Of a stretch of DNA of 33,561 nt, positions 32,234 to 33,561 are shown in pieces (within the stretch, counting starts at the first letter, position 1; each line of letters opens with the position of its first letter). The stretch is from Candidatus Krumholzibacteriia bacterium. Its GTDB lineage: Bacteria; Krumholzibacteriota; Krumholzibacteriia; LZORAL124-64-63. The position numbers were made by a program, and so were the translations under genes. Under the pieces are notes generated by a model. It made no database searches and was not told the DNA's origin. It was given only the letters and a program-made list of their open reading frames with translations. The stretch covers positions 1 to 33,561 of the forward strand of contig JANTFX010000025.1 of assembly GCA_024763215.1 (NCBI GenBank), written 5' to 3'.

Positions 32234-32578
32234 TCAGCTCTTGGTGCACAGATGTTCTTCGAGGGCAAGGAACAGGGTGAACAGCTCCTCGGCGTTTTCC
32301 ATGACGTACAGGCCGGCCGCCCAGAAATCCAGGTTGGGGTCGCGCCGGCACCACTGGACCTGGGCCTTGAAGGTCGTGGTCCGGGGGCCGTCGCCGGCTT
32401 CCGGGCAGTGGAACTGCAGGACCAGGTTGGCCCGCGGATCGAGCGGCCGCGGCGCCATGAGGCGGACCCCGTGGCGGGAAACTTCCACCAGGTAGCCCAC
32501 CAGTTCATCCGTCTGGACGTCGTACACACGGGCGTGGTACAGGGTCTGCATCCTTGCTTCTGCGCGGCGGTTGACCAT
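32234..32578 (-). CDS. PilZ-domain protein
   Basis: A 114-aa single-domain protein. The N-terminal RRAEAR provides the arginine pair of the c-di-GMP-binding RxxxR motif. VEVSRHGVRL fits the (D/N)xSxxG motif, with Glu-Val-Ser in place of Asp-x-Ser. The strand QVQWCRRDPNLDFWAAGLYV matches the PilZ barrel end. It probably binds c-di-GMP and relays it to a partner. The ATG at 32578 is chosen because it starts just before the motif; an in-frame TTG at 32623 adds 15 basic residues. It is convergent with dnaB, with 6 bp between stops. The HD-GYP gene at 16739 is the other c-di-GMP gene in the window. Confidence 0.8.
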   Translation of the reverse strand: MVNRRAEARMQTLYHARVYDVQTDELVGYLVEVSRHGVRLMAPRPLDPRANLVLQFHCPEAGDGPRTTTFKAQVQWCRRDPNLDFWAAGLYVMENAEELFTLFLALEEHLCTKS

Positions 32579-32716
32579 GGTTGGCCTGGCCTTTCGGAAT
32601 CGGAACCGGTATGGCGGCGGCAAGGTGAGCCCCGCCAGTTTTCCCGGTTATCGCCCGCAATAGCTTTTTCTTGAGGAAGAATACCCGGGAATGGCACCGA
32701 AGGAGATCCCCGCGCC

Positions 32717-33561
32717 ATGATCGCGGTCATCATCATCCTGGCGGTTCTGACCGCCGGCCTGGCCGGTCTGCTGGTGATGCTCCACCGCAGCTTCGGCGCG
32801 CCCCGGGTGCCCGAAGACGGTGATCCGGGGCGCCTGGGCCTGGCGTTCCGTAAGGTCCGGATCCCCACCCGAAACCACAAGCACCTTTGCGCGTGGCTGT
32901 TGCCTGCCGACAAGCCCGCCGGCTCCCTGGTGATGATGCACGGCTGGGGCGGCAACGCCCTGTTCCTGCTGCCGCTGGCCAAACTGCTACAGGCCGCGGG
33001 GATGAACATCCTGCTGGTCGACGCCCGCAACCACGGCCTGAGCGACGGCGACGGCCACTCCTCGCTGGTCAAGTTCGCCGCGGACCTGGGCAGCGCCGTC
33101 ACCTGGGTCAGGGAGCAGCCCGAGCACGACGGGCCGGTGGCCCTGTGCGGCCATTCCCTGGGCGGGGCGGCGGCCCTGCTGACCGCGGCGGACCGGGGTG
33201 ATATCGCCGCGGTGATCAGCCTGGCCACCTTCGCCCATCCCGCGGATATGATGCGGCGCTTCATGAAGCAGGCCCGGATCCCGGGCTGGGCCGCCCCCCT
33301 GGTGCTGCGTTACGTGGAATGGATCATCGGCCGCCGGTACGAGGATATCGCCCCGCTCAACACCCTGTGCCGGCTGGATTGCCCGGTGCTGATGGTGCAC
33401 GGGGACCGGGACCGGACGGTGCCCCTGCAGGACTTCGAGAGGATGCGGGCGAAGTGCGGGGAAAAGGGGCCGCGGTTCCTGGTCATCCCCGGTGCGGGCC
33501 ACACCTCGGTGGACAGGTTCGAGGCTCATGCGGGGGCGCTGCTGGATTTCTTGCGGCGGGG
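32717..33561 (+). CDS. Alpha/beta hydrolase, membrane-anchored, 3' end missing
   Basis: The frame from the ATG at 32717 stays open to the window edge, so the C-terminus is cut, probably by only a few residues. An N-terminal hydrophobic helix (MIAVIIILAVLTAGLAGLLV) anchors it in the membrane. The hydrolase core has MHGWGGNA (oxyanion region), DARNHGLSDG, the nucleophile elbow GHSLGG with Ser147, the acid in MVHGDRDRTVP and His in PGAGHTSVD, a complete Ser-Asp-His triad. It resembles serine aminopeptidase/lysophospholipase-type (Hydrolase_4) enzymes; the substrate is unknown. AAGGAG lies 12 nt upstream, a long spacing. It is divergent from the PilZ gene across 138 bp. Confidence 0.85.
   Translation, partial: MIAVIIILAVLTAGLAGLLVMLHRSFGAPRVPEDGDPGRLGLAFRKVRIPTRNHKHLCAWLLPADKPAGSLVMMHGWGGNALFLLPLAKLLQAAGMNILLVDARNHGLSDGDGHSSLVKFAADLGSAVTWVREQPEHDGPVALCGHSLGGAAALLTAADRGDIAAVISLATFAHPADMMRRFMKQARIPGWAAPLVLRYVEWIIGRRYEDIAPLNTLCRLDCPVLMVHGDRDRTVPLQDFERMRAKCGEKGPRFLVIPGAGHTSVDRFEAHAGALLDFLRR

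Noticed and set aside
1-33561. CRISPR arrays, insertion sequences, rRNA, tRNA or tRNA-Sec genes
   Set aside because: Read for direct-repeat arrays, transposase motifs, conserved rRNA words and T-arm patterns; none found.

Overview
This is a high-GC window with strongly GC-biased third codon positions, which is why nearly every gene throws long spurious antisense frames. It looks like a Gram-negative-type bacterium: there is a lipobox lipoprotein, CpxP/Spy-like periplasmic proteins, a possible outer-membrane barrel protein, PilZ and HD-GYP c-di-GMP proteins, and an NtrC-type sigma-54 activator. It uses selenocysteine (selB) and the MEP isoprenoid pathway (ispG). The rho-rpmE-DUF1385-prfA-prmC-murA order resembles deltaproteobacterial and FCB-group or candidate-phylum genomes, but sequence alone does not fix the lineage.

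Layout. 1-1467: 3' part of a membrane glycosyltransferase with TPR repeats. 1586-3793: an envelope-stress module (ECF sigma and zinc anti-sigma flanked by two CpxP/Spy-like proteins). 3972-5183: TPR lipoprotein. 5436-11459: translation and envelope cluster rho, rpmE, DUF1385, prfA, prmC, murA, the last four overlapping or tightly packed. 11466-11603: remnant of a DUF188 gene. 11764-13473: ClC-family protein with a TrkA-C-like tail. 13610-16617: selB-ispG. 16739-17920: GAF/HD-GYP, convergent with 17917-19844 (minus): NFACT protein and a small exported protein. 20051-24707: yicC, gmk, an RRM gene with its own promoter and terminator, rpoZ, coaBC and a family-4 uracil-DNA glycosylase, which runs directly into the NtrC-type regulator at 24700-26070. 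26939-29319 (minus): SLC13-like transporter and methyltransferase. 29665-30714: a RhuM-family gene of foreign appearance. 30764-32227: dnaB. Then a minus-strand PilZ protein and a truncated alpha/beta hydrolase.

The most interesting stretch is the unusually AT-rich gap 26071-26542. It sits between an orphan NtrC-like activator with intact D54 and GAFTGA and a small degenerate receiver-like protein. It holds two near-identical 21-bp direct repeats at enhancer distance, a very good sigma-54 promoter (GG-N10-GC), and a structured leader of about 200 nt ending in an inverted repeat plus T6 just ahead of the small gene's ribosome site. Together these look like a self-contained sigma-54 circuit with either a small RNA or an attenuated leader. 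Second-tier observations are a pair of 'stop-codon-in-the-loop' tandem terminators, a DnaA-box-like cluster inside a dyad upstream of rhuM and dnaB, and a structured leader on the RRM gene.
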